The translations under genes were made by a program, and so were the position numbers. The notes beneath the pieces were generated by a model that was not told the DNA's origin, did no database searches, and saw nothing but the letters and a program-made list of their open reading frames with translations. DNA of 64,000 nt from Haliotis asinina (Eukaryota; Mollusca; Gastropoda; Lepetellida; Haliotidae), in assembly GCF_037392515.1 (NCBI RefSeq), contig NC_090280.1, positions 16,742,001 to 16,806,000 of the forward strand. The letters run 5' to 3'. This document shows positions 31,554-43,794 of the stretch, piece after piece (position 1 is the stretch's first letter; every line of letters starts with the position of its first letter).

Positions 31554-32782
31554 ATGGCTCAACAAAATCCTGGTTCAAACAGATCTAAACGTCGATATGT
31601 TGATTCAGATGAATCTCCTGTACTTGATTCATGGCCTAGATTTATTGTCATTGAAACAGCAGACAAGAAGCCACTTACGCTCAACCCGTTTGCAATTTCT
31701 AAGACCATTTCCGGAATTTGCGGAGAAGTGAAGAACGTAACACGTCTTCGTAGTGGATCACTGCTTATTGAGTGTTTAAGGAGGCAAAAGTCTCTTAATT
31801 TCTTATCCGTGAAAACATTTGCAAACATTGAGGTTGTTGCACCTGCACACAAAACATTAAATACTTGTCTCGGTATTGTTAGTGACATAGCTTGTTGCCT
31901 GTCCGACATGTCTGAAGAAGATATTTCAGAAGAATTACAAAATCAAGGAGTGACAACAGTCAAACGTTTTACAGTGAAGGCTCGGGACGGTGATATCATT
32001 CCGTAAAATACATATCTGTCTACCATTTCGCTGTCAACCTTACCCAAATCTTTAAAAGCTGGTTATGTCAACATCGGAGTGGAGGTCTACATCCCAAATC
32101 CTCTCTGATGTTTCAAGTGCCACAAATTTGGACATGGCTCCAAATCATGCAATGGATCTGCTGTTTGTCACCGTTGTGGAGAAGGACATGAGAACGTAGA
32201 TTGCTCAGCAGATATCAAATGTGCAAACTGCGAGGGTCAACATGTTGCTTCATCAAGGTTATGTCCTGTGTGGCAAAACCAGTCGAAAATATTGAAGATC
32301 AAACATGAGAATAACATCTCCTTTAGGCAAACATACTTGTTGACAATCAGGTACCAGTTCAAATCAATAAATCTTTATGTTCAGTTGTTGCTACTCCACC
32401 TACTAAATGCTCATCAGTTTCTGTTCAGACTGATTTGACATGGATCAAATCAGATCAGCCCTCTAACATGAATTCAGTCATTGAGTCCCTCTCATCTTCA
32501 ACTCAAACTGTAAATCAAGGCCTGATTGATGCCAATGTCCTTGATGTTCCCAGTACACCAGTCCCAGTACAACCAGCTGCTCAACCTTTGACCAAAAACG
32601 AAAGAAAGAAATTAAATAGAAAACAGACAAACAAGAAATCTTCATCTCCAGAGATAGTTGTCCATAACTCCTTTGAAGTACTTGATATGGAAACAACACC
32701 TTCGTCGCAGAGCAGAAAGAATCCGTCCTACTTCCGAGAACGATCGCCAATTGAGCCTTCATGGTGCACTCTTCCAACATAA
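31554..32782 (+). pseudogene. LINE ORF1 with stops, copy K
   Basis: It starts MAQQNPGSNRSKRRYVDSDE at 31554. The WPRFIVIET, LNPFAISKTISGICGE and LRSGSLLIECLRRQ blocks are intact. A TAA (32004-32006) replaces Lys before NTYL, a TGA (about 32107) replaces Arg before CFKCHKFGHGSKSC, and a deletion near 32325 (FRQTYLLTIR) shifts frame. The C-terminus recovers (KKSSSPEIVVHNSFEVLDME). Loss of the ORF1 stop lets the frame run past the ORF2 ATG to 32782. Confidence 0.82.
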
Positions 32783-35700
32783 TCCAATGGAATTGTAGGG
32801 GACTTAGGAATAATTTTAATGATTTACAGATCTTAATACGCGATTTGAAACCATCTGCAATGTGTCTACAAGAAACGTATCTTAGGGACACAGATAAATG
32901 TGGTATCAGAAAATATAATGTGTAAAATCACTTTTCACCTCCAGCTGTCAAAGCCACTGGAGGTTCTTCCATCTTCGTAAGACAGGATGTTATTCACAGC
33001 GTTGTTCCATCAGCTACTCATCTCCAAGCTGTTGTACTTCGACTTACATTTCACATAGCCTTAACACTCTGTTCTTTGTACATTCCACCTTCTTCAGCTT
33101 AACAGCAGGCGGATCTACAAGGTTTATATCATCAACTTCCCAAACCATGTGTCATCATGGGTGATTTAAACGGACATAACCCTCTATGGGGCAGTGTTAG
33201 TACTAATACTAAAGGCAAAGTAATTGAAGATTTTATTTCTGACAATAACATATGTATCTTAAATGATTGCGCTAACACATATTTACATCCTGCCACGGGA
33301 ACGTATTCAGCATTAGATCTGACTCTGACAGATGCCAATTTACTACATGAATTTGACTGCTCTGTTTATGATGACCGATGTGGATGTGATCATTTTCCTA
33401 CACTGCTTCAAGCTATAAACCCCACTGATGAACCACCTTTAACCAGATGGAATTTTACCAAAGCAAACTGGTCATTGTTTCAAACTCGTTGTTCCGGAAC
33501 ACTGCAGCCTGAAAGTTTCAAAAATATTCCAGACCCTATTCAACTATTCTCGGAGAAACTGAAAGGTATAGCAGATGAAACTATTCCTTTCCTAAGTCCG
33601 TTATGAACCCTGACATACGTAAGCCATGGTTTACAGATGATTGCAAACGAGCTAGAAAATGTAGGAAAAAGGCAGGAAAGTATTTTCGTCGACACCCTAC
33701 AGCTAGACGAACATTTAAACAGTGTAAACGTCAGCTCTGGAGGCATTATGTGTCTAAAATTTATTCACGCACACCACTATCAAAGCTGTGGAATATGGCT
33801 CAAAGAATTAAAGGCAAGGGTTAGAAGGCACGCATTCACCACCTCAAAGATGATGATGATATATTAACAGATAAATCTGACATCGCAAACAAGTTAGGTG
33901 AGACTTTGGCCAAAGACTCTTTATCAACAAATTATAGTCCTAAATTTCAGAAATTTCAACAAAGTCAGGCACGTCAAAAACGGACAATGGTGAAGATTAC
34001 AATGAAGTATTTTCACTTCATGAGCTCACTACTGCTCTTGAGCAAGCTCATGATACTGCAACTGGAGAAGATAACATACATTATCAACTATTGAAACACT
34101 TGCCTGAATCACGTCTCCAGACACTTTTGAACATATTTGATGAAATTTAGACATCGGGCAGTTTTCCTCCTTCGTGGAGAAACGCAATTGTTTCCCAAAG
34201 CCTGGCCGAGATCATACAGATCCCTCTAACTACCGTCCAATATCTATCACTAGCTGTGTTTGCAAAACTATGGAGCGTATGGTGAATAATCGTTTAGTGT
34301 GGTGCTTGGAAACCAGTCATCTCCTTACTGATATTCAATGTGGTTTCCGACAAAAGAGAAGTACTATTGATCACCTTGTGCCTCTAGAATCGTTTACAAA
34401 AAATTCCTTTGTAAATAAACAACATGCTGTATCTATCTTTTTTGATCTTGAAAAATCATATGACACAACCTGGAACTATGGCATTTTAAAATATTTACAT
34501 GGCTTTGAATTGCTAGGTCGTTTGCCTCAATTTATAGCCAATTCTTTAAAAGACAGACAATTTCACGTCCGAGTGGGTTCTACCCTGTCTGATTATTACA
34601 ATCAGGATCGGGGTGTTCCATAGTGTCTGTCACACTTTTTAATATAAAGATAAATAGTTTATCAAAAGATTTCAATACTTCTTGTCGTGGTAAAAATATG
34701 CATACTATTGAATGGCAACTGCAATTGTGTTTAAACAAAATAAATAAATAGTGTCTTGAAAAAGGCTTTAAATTTTCTACATCCAGAACTAACCCTATAC
34801 GTTTTTACAGAAACATATAAGCCACATAAGGACCCAAAACTCTCTCTAGATGCCAAAGTGGTAAAGGAGGCCAAATTCTTGGGTTTAATTTTCGATTCTC
34901 ATTTAACCTTCTTACCACACACTAAATCCCTTAAATCTGAATGCCTAAAGGCACTAGATTTGTTGAAAGTTCTTTCCAACTCAAAATGGGAAGGGGATCA
35001 AGCGACCCTCTTACATCATTTATCGATCACTTTTCCCTTCAAAACTTGATTACGGCTCCATCGTATATGGTGGAGCCTTCAAAACCAACCCAAGGTCTAA
35101 GACTTTGTCTTGGGTTTTTCAGAACTTCACTTATTGACAGTCTTTACGTTCAGGCCGATGAACCATCTCTTACACAACGTCCTATAAAACTATCCTTACA
35201 ATACATTACTAAAATATACTCCAATACATCTAACCCTTGATATAACTGTGTGTTCAATCCACTTCATGAGGATTTGTACGACAAGAAGTCTTCTCTTGTT
35301 CCGCCTCTAACGCACAGAATTAAACCCTTTCTTTCTTCTGCCGGCATAGAGCTGGAAAACATAGCTCCCTCCCGTCTTCTTTCTTCTCCTCCTTGGCAGT
35401 TGGTGAGGCCCCAAGTAGACCTAACATTGACCACATTTTAAAAAATCAGAAACTGAAGAATTACAATATAAACAAGAATCTAATCAGCTAAAACATTAAC
35501 ATACCAATTATAAATCCTTATTTACAGATGGGTCCAAGGATGGTGGCGCAGTGGCTTGTGCCACTGTCATTGGATCCAGAACAATATCTTCTAGGTTACC
35601 AGACAACAGTTTTTTATTTTTACAGATGAAGCTAAGGCCATACTAAGGGCTCTTAAATACATTGAAAGACATCCTAAACATAAACAGTATATAATCTTTC

Positions 35701-36119
35701 CAGACTCTCTTTCTTGCCTTCAGGCTATTAAAGATATTTCTTGTAAACATCAACTTTTAATTGAAATTACTGAATTGTATAATAAACTTGCTAATGGCCA
35801 ATACGACATCGTATTCTGTTGGTTGCCCAGCCACGTTGGCACTTCAGGTAACGCAATGGCCGATCTTCCTGCCAAGCCAGCACTCAACAAATCTGTGACA
35901 CCACTTCTCATTCCATACACTGATTAGAAAGCTTGCATTAGAACTTACATCCGTGATCTGATGCAGAACATGTGGGACACCCAAGTAGGTATAAATACAT
36001 TACATGAAATAAAACTGTACACTGGTTACACCTTCCTGGGCTGTCAGTCCAGATTTGAAAAGGTTATTTTAAGACCATGTCGTATTGGCCATACTAGATA
36101 TACTCAGTCCTTCCTTTTA

Positions 36120-36735
36120 TCCCGTGTGGACCCGGGACAGAATGTGTCCACAGCACCCCATTGCTTGTCGTAAGAGGCGTCTAAATTGGGCAACCTGTTT
36201 GCCGTGGGTTGCGTCCCGTGTCGGTGGAGGACGGGATCCTGGTGGTTGAGGGCAGTAGGGGACTGAACCATTTTGCTCCTATTGCTCAACACACCACTTC
36301 GGCCCTTACTTCACCTAGACGGGTGGTAGAATCGGCCCGATTCTATCAATCGGCTGGTCACGCCATGCCCTGTGCATAGAAAGTATTTTCGCACATTTGA
36401 TTTATTGGGCATTGGTCATTTTTGACGTCTAGTGTGTAATACGTTTTTGCTATATCTACTTGCCTAGAGTCCTATGCCAGAAGGCGGTGGCTCATGGGCC
36501 AATCTGGTGATGTCGACCTCTGTGTTCTATATGTCTCCAGTTTCTTGCTAATAGCCGAACCAGCCTAGCATTTGAATTGGTAGACAAATGTAGCTACTCA
36601 TGTCGTATTTACTGGAGTATACCACTCCTGTATCCTTAGTGTTTGCAGGCTGGAGTTCCACTGAAGTACAACACTGTCCTCGTTGACACTCGGTGGCGGG
36701 TGGGGAGCGGGAGTTCTGAATCTATTATCATCACC
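36120..36735 (+). promoter_or_regulatory. LINE 5' UTR class II, copy L
   Basis: GACAGAATGTGTCCACAGCA, then CCCCATTGCTTGTCGTAAGA, then GGGCAACCTGTTTGCCGTGG replace the class I GGATATTTGGTCCACCAACC segment. The downstream part (AATCGGCTGGTCACGCCATG, CCAGAAGGCGGTGGCTCATG) is as in other copies. Confidence 0.65.
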
Positions 36736-37986
36736 ATGTCAATCACCCTTTCTGGTTCCACGAGAAACGACAAAAAAAGACGTTTAGAGGCTGATCATCT
36801 TTCTTGTAATGAAGATGTTTCAGGTCCAACACACCAAGAACCTTGGCCAAGATTCATAGTTATTGAATCTACCAATGGTGAACCACTCAAGATCAATCCA
36901 TTTCTAGTATCAAAGACAATACAATCTATTTGTGGAGAGGTTAAGAACATTTCACGTCTCAGAGGAGGTACACTTCTTGTTGAGTGTGCGCGACGACAGC
37001 AATCCATAAATGTATTGCAACAACATCAATTTGCCAACGTCAATGTTGCTGTCTCAGCTCATAGAACTCTGAACTCAAGTAGAGGCATTGTTAGGGATAG
37101 AGCCCATTGTCTGGCGGACATGTCCGAGGATGAAATAGTGGCTGAACGTAAGGATCAGAATGTAACTTCCGTCAAACGCTTTCCTGTTAAGAAGCAGGAT
37201 GGTAGCATTGTACCTGGCCACACTTACATGTTTACCTTTTCATCGTGCACTCTGCCAAAGTCAATCAAAGCCGGCTATTTCAATATCGGAGTGGAGGTGT
37301 ATATCCCCACTCCACTCCGCTGCTTTTCCTGTCAGAAGTTTGAACACGGGTCTAAGTCCTGTCGAAACACTCCTCGTTGTCATCGTTGTAGTGAACATCA
37401 TCAGGACTCTGACTGCAGCAATGATATTAAATGTGCCAATTGTGGAAGCAGTCATCTTTCCTCTTCTAAATGTTGTCCTGAATGGCAAATGCAATCTAAG
37501 ATACTTAAATTAAAGTATGAAACAAATATTTCCTTCATGGAGGCTAAAAACAAAGTCCTAAGCCAGAATCAACATAATCCCTCTCCCACTGTGACATACT
37601 CTGCTGCAGTCTCACGACGACCAGAAACAATCTCTACTTCGTGTCAAACGGATTTGACCTGGATGGCTTCTGAGAAACCTGTTCATGTGAATAGTACTTC
37701 TGGCAGTCAGGGCTTTTTTACAACGTCTGCCTCTCAGACTATTAGTCATGTATCAGGTGAAGTTGTTCAAACAGCTATAGATGTTGAAACGTCAAAAGGT
37801 GAAATGTCAAAATCGCAAAGAAAGCGTCTAAATCGTAGATCAAAGAAATCTCCTGCTGATACTCCTGTAGAGGTTCACAATTTGTTTGAGCCTTTGGAGA
37901 TGGATGATACGCCATCTTCACAAAACCGAAATAACGGTACACCCTCCTCTCGTACACGTGAGAGGTCTCCAATAGAACCGCCATGA
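36736..37986 (+). CDS. LINE ORF1, intact, copy L
   Basis: 416 aa from ATG 36736 (MSITLSGSTRNDKKRRLEAD). The frame extends upstream only through 5' UTR. Conserved blocks are WPRFIVIES, INPFLVSKTIQSICGEVKN and LRGGTLLVECARRQQS. The knuckles are CFSCQKFEHGSKSC, CHRCSEHHQDSDC and CANCGSSHLSSSKCC, so the first keeps C-x2-C-x4-H-x4-C. The C-terminus is rich in Lys/Arg (KSQRKRLNRRSKKS) and ends RSPIEPP. The TGA overlaps the ORF2 ATG as ATGA, pointing to coupled translation. No lesions are seen; this and copy B carry the only fully open ORF1 frames here. Confidence 0.9.
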   Translation: MSITLSGSTRNDKKRRLEADHLSCNEDVSGPTHQEPWPRFIVIESTNGEPLKINPFLVSKTIQSICGEVKNISRLRGGTLLVECARRQQSINVLQQHQFANVNVAVSAHRTLNSSRGIVRDRAHCLADMSEDEIVAERKDQNVTSVKRFPVKKQDGSIVPGHTYMFTFSSCTLPKSIKAGYFNIGVEVYIPTPLRCFSCQKFEHGSKSCRNTPRCHRCSEHHQDSDCSNDIKCANCGSSHLSSSKCCPEWQMQSKILKLKYETNISFMEAKNKVLSQNQHNPSPTVTYSAAVSRRPETISTSCQTDLTWMASEKPVHVNSTSGSQGFFTTSASQTISHVSGEVVQTAIDVETSKGEMSKSQRKRLNRRSKKSPADTPVEVHNLFEPLEMDDTPSSQNRNNGTPSSRTRERSPIEPP

Positions 37987-40900
37987 GTAACGCTACAAAT
38001 GTAGTACAGTGGAATTGCAGAGGGCTTAGGAATAATTTTCACGAAGTCCAATTATTAGCTCAAGATTTAAACCCATCAGCATTTAGTCTACAGGAAACAT
38101 TTCTTAAACGTGATGATAAGTTTGAAATGCATCAGTACAACTCGTATCACTGTTTTTCACCTCCGGGGGATAAAGCAACCGGGGGTGCTTCGATTTTGGT
38201 GAGACAGGGTATCCTTCACAGCCCTGTTCCTCTTACAACTAAACTTCAGGCTGTTGCTGTCCGACTAACCTTACACGTCACGATCACACTCTGTTCGTTG
38301 TACATACCACCATCCTCGACTCTTCAGCTATCAGAACTTCAGGATTTATATTCCCAATTGCCTGGACCCTGTGTTATAACGGGAGATCTCAACGGTCATA
38401 ATCCTCTGTGGGGAAGCAACGATACGAACAATAAAGGTAAAATTCTTGAAGATTTTGTTTCTAATAATGACTTGTGCATATTTAACGACGGTTCGAACAC
38501 ATATCTACATCCAGCAACGGGTACATATTCAGTACTAGATTTGTCAATCACAGATCCAACCATACTTAATGAATTTTCATGGTCAAAAAGCTAATTGGCC
38601 TTTATTTCAGACTAGTTGTACTAAAAACTTGAAACCAGAATTTTTCATGGACGCTCATGATGCAATCCAGTCATTTTCGGAGACACTGAAACAAATTGCT
38701 GATGATACTATTCCTAAGTCCTCTGTAAATCCACACATTCGTAAGCCATGGTTTGATAACGAATGTAAACAGGCCAGGAAAAGTAGGAAGAAAGCAGAAG
38801 ACTATTTTCGCCGACACCCTACTGTTCACAATTTAGATAAAGTTAAAATTTTAAATGCCAAGGCTCGACGCACATTTAAGCAGAATAAACGTCAGTCTTG
38901 GAGAAAATATGTTTCCAAGATCAATTCACGCACACCTATTTCAAAGGTGTGGAATATGATACAAAGAATAAAGGGCAAAGGTTCCAAATCTACCGTTCAA
39001 CATTTAAAGGATGGTGATAATTTATTAACGGATAAGGCTGACATTGCCAATAAGCTTGGTGAAACTCTCGCCAGGCACTCATCTTCATCCAATTATGTCC
39101 CTGAATTTCAAAAGCACCAGAAACAACAGGAGAAGAAAACAATCAATTTTAACTCGGACAATGGTGAAGATTATAATGAATTATTTTCACTGCATGAGCT
39201 CTCTACCGCCCTTGAACAGGCTCATGATACAGCTACAGGGGCTGATGGTATCCATTATCAGCTCCTGAAGCATTTGCCCAAAACATGTTTGGAAACGCTG
39301 CTTAATATATTTGATAATATCTGGACTACAGGCAATTTTCCAACTTCCTGGCGTAATGCCATTGTAGTCCCAGTACCAAAGCCTGGTCGAGATCATACTG
39401 ATCCATCTAATTACAGACCAATCTCTTTAACGAGTTGTGTATGTAAAACCATGGAGCGAATGGTAAATAATAGATTAACATGGTATCTTGAAACCAACAA
39501 CCTTATTACAAATATTCAATGTGGTTTCAGGAAAAATCGCAGTACCATTGATCATTTGGTACGTTTAGAATCCTTTGTGAAAAATGCTATAGTAAATAAA
39601 CAACATGCTGTATCAATTTTCTTTGATCTCGAGAAAGCTTATGATACCACGTGGAAGCATGGCATTTAAAAGGATTTACATGATTTTGGTTTGAGAGGTC
39701 GTTTACCTCTTTTTATATCACAGTTTTTGCAAGACAGGCAATTTCAAGTCCGAGTGGGTTCTACCCTGTCTGATCATTACAATCAGGATCAGGGTGTCCC
39801 TCAAGGCAGTATTTTGTCTGTCACATTATTTAGTATTAAGATCAACAGTCTATCAAAGGTTTTAAATGATTCAATTGATGGATCATTATTCGTGGATGAT
39901 TTTAATATCTCTTGTCGTGGTAAAAATATGCGCACCATTGAACGGCAATTACAGTTGTGTTTAAATAAAATAAATAACTGGTGTCTTGAAAACGGATTTA
40001 AATTTTCTAAGTGAGTGAGTGAGTGAGTTTAGTTTTACGTCGCACTTAGCAATATTCCAGCTATATGGCGACGGTCTGTAAATAATCGAGTCTGGACCAG
40101 ACAATCCAGTGATCAACAACATGAGCATCGATCTGCGCAATGGGGAACCAATGACATGTGTCAACCAAGTCAGCTAGTCTGACCACCCGATCCCGTTAGT
40201 CGCCTCTTACGACAAGCATAGTCACCTTTTAGGGCAAGCATGGGTTGCTGAAGGCCTATTCTACCCCGGGACCTTCACAGGTTTAAATTTTCTAAATCCA
40301 AAACTAATTCTATACACTTCTGTAGAAAATATAAACCTCATAAGGAAACAGAGCTAACCTTAAATGGCTCTCCCATCAAGGTGGTAAAGGAGGCCAAGTT
40401 CTTGGGCTTAATTTTTGATTCCCATTTAACATTTCTGCCACATATTAAATCTCTTAAAGCTAAATGCCTCAAGGCGCTCGATTTGTTAAAAGTTGTATCC
40501 AATTCAAAGTGGGGAGGGGATCAGACTACTCTCCTTCACTTATATAGATCACTTGTCCGCTCTAAACTTGACTATGGCTCAATTGTATATGGTGGAGCCT
40601 GCAAAAGTAACCTTAAACTTTTAGATTCAGTGCATCATCAAGGTCTAAGACTTTGTCTTGTCTCCTTTCGAACGTCACCCATTGAGAGCCTCTTCGTCGA
40701 GGCTGATGAGCCATCCCTTGACCAACGCCGTATAAAATTAGCCTTACAGTACGTGACAAAACTACATTCCAATCAGTCAAACCCTGCCTATAACTGCATC
40801 TTTAATCCCCTTTTTGAGGAACGGTACAACAGAAAAACTTCTCTTGTTCCGCCTTTAGGCCACAGAATTAAATCGTTTATTTCTCCTGCCGGCATTGAGC

Positions 40901-41858
40901 TGGACAATATAGCACCTTCCCGTCTTCTTTCTTCTCCTCCTTGGCAGTTAGTTAGGCCACAAGTCGACCTAACACTAGCCACATTAAAAAAATCAGAAAC
41001 TAATGAATTACAATATAAACAAGAATTTAATCAATTGAAGCATAGATATAGCAATTATAAATCCTTATTTACAGATGGGTCCAGGGATGGTGGCGCAGTG
41101 GCTTGTGCCACTGTCATTAGATCCAGAACAATATCTTCTAGATTACCAGATAATAGTTCTATTTTTACAGCAGAAGCTAACGCCATATTATCGGCTCTCA
41201 AATATATTCAAAGACACACTAAACATAAACAATATATAATTTATTCGGATTCTCTTTCTTGCCTTCAGGCTATTAAAAACCTATCTTGTAAACATCCACT
41301 TTTAATTGATATTATTGAATTGTATAATAATCTTGCTACTGGCCAATGCGACAGCGTCTTTTGTTGATTACCCAGTCACGTAGGCATTTGTGGTAACGCA
41401 ATTGCCGATCTTGCTGCTAAGGCAGCACTCAACAAATCTGTGACACCACTTCTTATTCCCTACACTGATTACAAAGCTACCATTAGATCTTATACCCGTG
41501 ATCTGATGCAAAAGAAGTGGGACACCCAAGTGGGTGTAAATAAATTACATGGAATTAAACCATATATTGGGTATACCCACTTGGGTTGTCAGTCCAGATT
41601 TGAAGAGGTCATTTTGCGGCGATGTCGTATTGGCCATACACGATATACTCATGAATACCTTTTGAAAGGTGAGGATCCTCCGTTCTGCATCCCTTGTGAT
41701 GAAAGAATCACAGTCAAGCATATCCTGCTTGACTGTGTAGAGTATTCCATCACAAGGGATCAGTATTTTAATTCACTATGATTGATCTTTTTACTCATAC
41801 CAGCTCTCATTTAATTATTGCCTTCTTAAAAGAATTAGATTTGTTATCAGAATTGTAA
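37983..41858 (+). pseudogene. LINE ORF2 with a few lesions and a SINE insertion, copy L
   Basis: It starts MSNATNVVQWNCRGLRNNFH at 37983. The endonuclease is readable to NEFSW (38582). A deletion of about 110 nt then joins it to KANWPLFQT in another frame. TTA to TAA at 39667-39669 stops the frame within the RT (KHGI*), SINE S2 occupies 40011-40281, and TGG to TGA near 41368 hits RNase H. After removing the SINE and one 14-bp duplicate, the frame reads through the join (FKFSKSKTN). RT has FVDDFN. The C-terminal motif is present, and the last codons (LLSEL) lie past a further small frameshift near 41780. Confidence 0.88.
40011..40281 (-). mobile_element. SINE copy S2 with 14-bp TSD, inside ORF2 of copy L
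   Basis: On the minus strand it runs from the CCTGTGAAGGTCCCGGGGTA head to the (GTGA)n form of the tail at 40011. TTTAAATTTTCTAA flanks it exactly (39997-40010 and 40282-40295). A variant GGGCAAGCATGGGTTGCTGA head segment is seen on the plus strand. It is the youngest layer in the stack S2 in L in K. Confidence 0.93.
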
Positions 41859-42399
41859 ATAGATAAATATTTTATTATTGGTAGTCTAGATTAATAACTG
41901 AGATTGTTAGTGGCTGTGCCCTCGAGGGGGGTTGAAGTATTGTAAAATTATTGTCCTCCTGAGAGGGTACGTAAGTCCAAAACATTCTATGTAAATTTAG
42001 TACGACCAAACTTTTAATCGTAGTATATTTGTTGTTTTTAATAATGGCTAACTTTCAGTATAATCGCCAACGGCTGAGGGGATGGTGTAAATCCATCTGG
42101 GGTCCATGCAGGTAGCAGAAGTACTGTAAGTCCCCATGGTCCCTAGTATGGTGATCTACCTTCAGTTGTTGGCGATCTACAGCCCGTATTTTATGTTGTA
42201 TTGTCCGAATAGTGGTAATTGTTTTAACTCTCCACACTAGTTTTAATTGTAAATGTGATGCTCTAGTGGTTTTACTGTCCTTTGACGACAGGATTTTATA
42301 ATGTATACATATTTCATTTCAGTATCAAAATGTTCTCGTCACGATATGGCTGAAATATTGCCAATGTGACGTTAAGTATTAACTCACTCACTCACTCAC
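41859..42399 (+). other. LINE 3' UTR and tail, copy L
   Basis: The hairpin arms are GTGCCCTC and GAGGGTAC (about 41917-41970). The A to G change in the left arm gives a G-T pair and so keeps pairing. The terminal CTCGTCACGATATGGCTGAA element is followed by CTCACTCACTCACT. Confidence 0.8.
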
Positions 42400-43160
42400 T
42401 CCTTCCTTTTAAAAGGTGAGGATCCTCCATTTTGTATCCCTTGTGATGAGAGAGTCACAGTCAAGCATATCCTGCTTGACTGTGTTGAATTCTCCACCAC
42501 AAGGGTTAAGTAGTTTACAATTGAAACAATTAAGGATCTTTTTACCAGCGTTAGGTCTCATTTAATTATTGGTTTTTTAAAAGAAATTGATTTTTTGGTT
42601 GAATTTTGAAAATATGTTGCGTAAACAGATGTATTTTGATTTTTGGAAGTTTTGATTCGTAACTTGATTTGTTGGTGGCTGTACCCTCAAAGGGGGTTGA
42701 AGTATTGTAAAATTATTGTCCTCCTGAGAGGGTACGTAAGTCCAAAAACATTCACAGTAAATTTAAACTTTCCACTGTTCTTAGTCGTAGTATATCTGTA
42801 TTTTTTTAATTTTTGACTAGATGTGTCTAAATTGCTAACAGCTGAGGGGATGATGTAAATCCGACTAGGGTCCATGTAGGTAGCAAAGGCACTGTAAGTC
42901 CCCATGGTCCCTAGTATAGTGATCTACCTTGAGTTGTCAATCTATAGCCTGATTGTATATCGTATTGTCCGAACAGTGATATTAGTTTTAACTTTCCACG
43001 CTAGTTTTAATCTCATTTGTGATATTCTAGTTGTTTTACTGTCCTTCGCTGACAGTTTTTTATACTATACATGTATGTCATTTCAGTATTAAATGTTCTC
43101 GTCACGATATGGCGGAGACATTGCCGATGTGACGTTAAATATTAACTCACTCACTCACTT

Positions 43161-43794
43161 AGTCGCAAATACTTCTGGTGTAACTGACCAGGGTGTGGCT
43201 GGGCGATCTGTTACAAGCTTTGCAGATTTTTACCACGACGAGAAATATACAAAATGATCCATGGACTGAGTCAGTTTAACCCTCGGATTAACTGTTGACC
43301 CTAATACTAAGTAAAGTGACAAACAAAATACTGCCTTCAAGGAATCCCTAATCCTGGTTGTAATAATGAGAGAGGAAACATAAACACAAATTTCAGTCAA
43401 AATCAAACTTGTTCTCATGGAAACCACCAAAAATATAATCCACTTATTGGTGTAAACACCAAAAGGTACATCTATGGACCATGGTGAATATGTGTACGAA
43501 GTTTGATGAGGCTAAAATTTGGGAGATCTGCACTGGAGAAGATGACATTATTCTAGTTTCAGTTGAAACATATAGTCAGCACTGCACAGTCAGCACTGTC
43601 AGTTTCATTTCATGAAATTAGTTAACATTTTCCCTGCATCAAGGGATGAAGGGCAAAATAAGAGAGGTATTATTACCGGCAAATCACCATATAGTTCATA
43701 TACAATACTAGCGTTAAAACCTCGGTTATTATTAGACAGTGTGTATTTTATGGATCTCATATTCACGATATGACTTAAATATTGATGATGTGAC
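43161..43794. other. Non-repetitive region with an ancient RT fragment
   Basis: At about 43228-43375, minus strand, TTTTACCACGACGAGAAATA, then a Cys-less remnant and ACAAAATACTGCCTTCAAGG followed by CTGGTTGTAATAATGAGAGA, are a strongly diverged copy of the RT FVDD-to-QGVPQG region. The rest, downstream of the ankyrin gene stop, is AT-rich and featureless; I see no clear polyadenylation signal. Confidence 0.5.

Larger units (their letters stand above)
36120..42399 (+). mobile_element. LINE copy L, nested in K, 12-bp TSD, nearly full length
   Basis: It begins within the 5' UTR (TCCCGTGTGGACCCGGGACA, about 60 nt short of the family 5' end) and ends in a CTCACTCACTCACT tail. The flanks TCCTTCCTTTTA at 36108-36119 and 42400-42411 are the target duplication. 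It contains an intact ORF1, an ORF2 with a few lesions, and SINE S2. Its 5' UTR is class II, with a SINE-like block GCTTGTCGTAAGAGGCGTCT. Confidence 0.93.
32761..42609 (+). pseudogene. Decayed LINE ORF2, copy K (interrupted 36120-42399)
   Basis: ORF2 starts at ATG 32761 (MVHSSNIIQWNCRGLRNNFN). The endonuclease GDLNGHNPLWG block (about 33160) and GCDHFPTLL are present. Frameshifts occur near 33600, 33700 and 34175, and a stop lies inside the RT after DRGVP at 34621, with loss of the FVDD-containing segment (about 34650-34680). RNase H is recognisable from about 35520. The last part after nested copy L is 42412-42609 (KGEDPPFCIPCDERVTVKHI, ending FLVEF). It is not functional. Confidence 0.85.
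30915..43160 (+). mobile_element. LINE copy K, split by nested copy L (36120-42399)
   Basis: The 5' terminus GGCACCCGTGAACGGCC is at 30915 and the tail CTCACTCACTCACT is at about 43147-43160. Parts are 30915-36119 and 42400-43160. Copy L sits in codon sequence of the ORF2 C-terminal motif; removing L with one TCCTTCCTTTTA duplicate restores RYTQSFLLKGEDPPF. K has many stops and indels, so it is clearly older than L. No matching TSD for K itself is visible. Confidence 0.9.
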
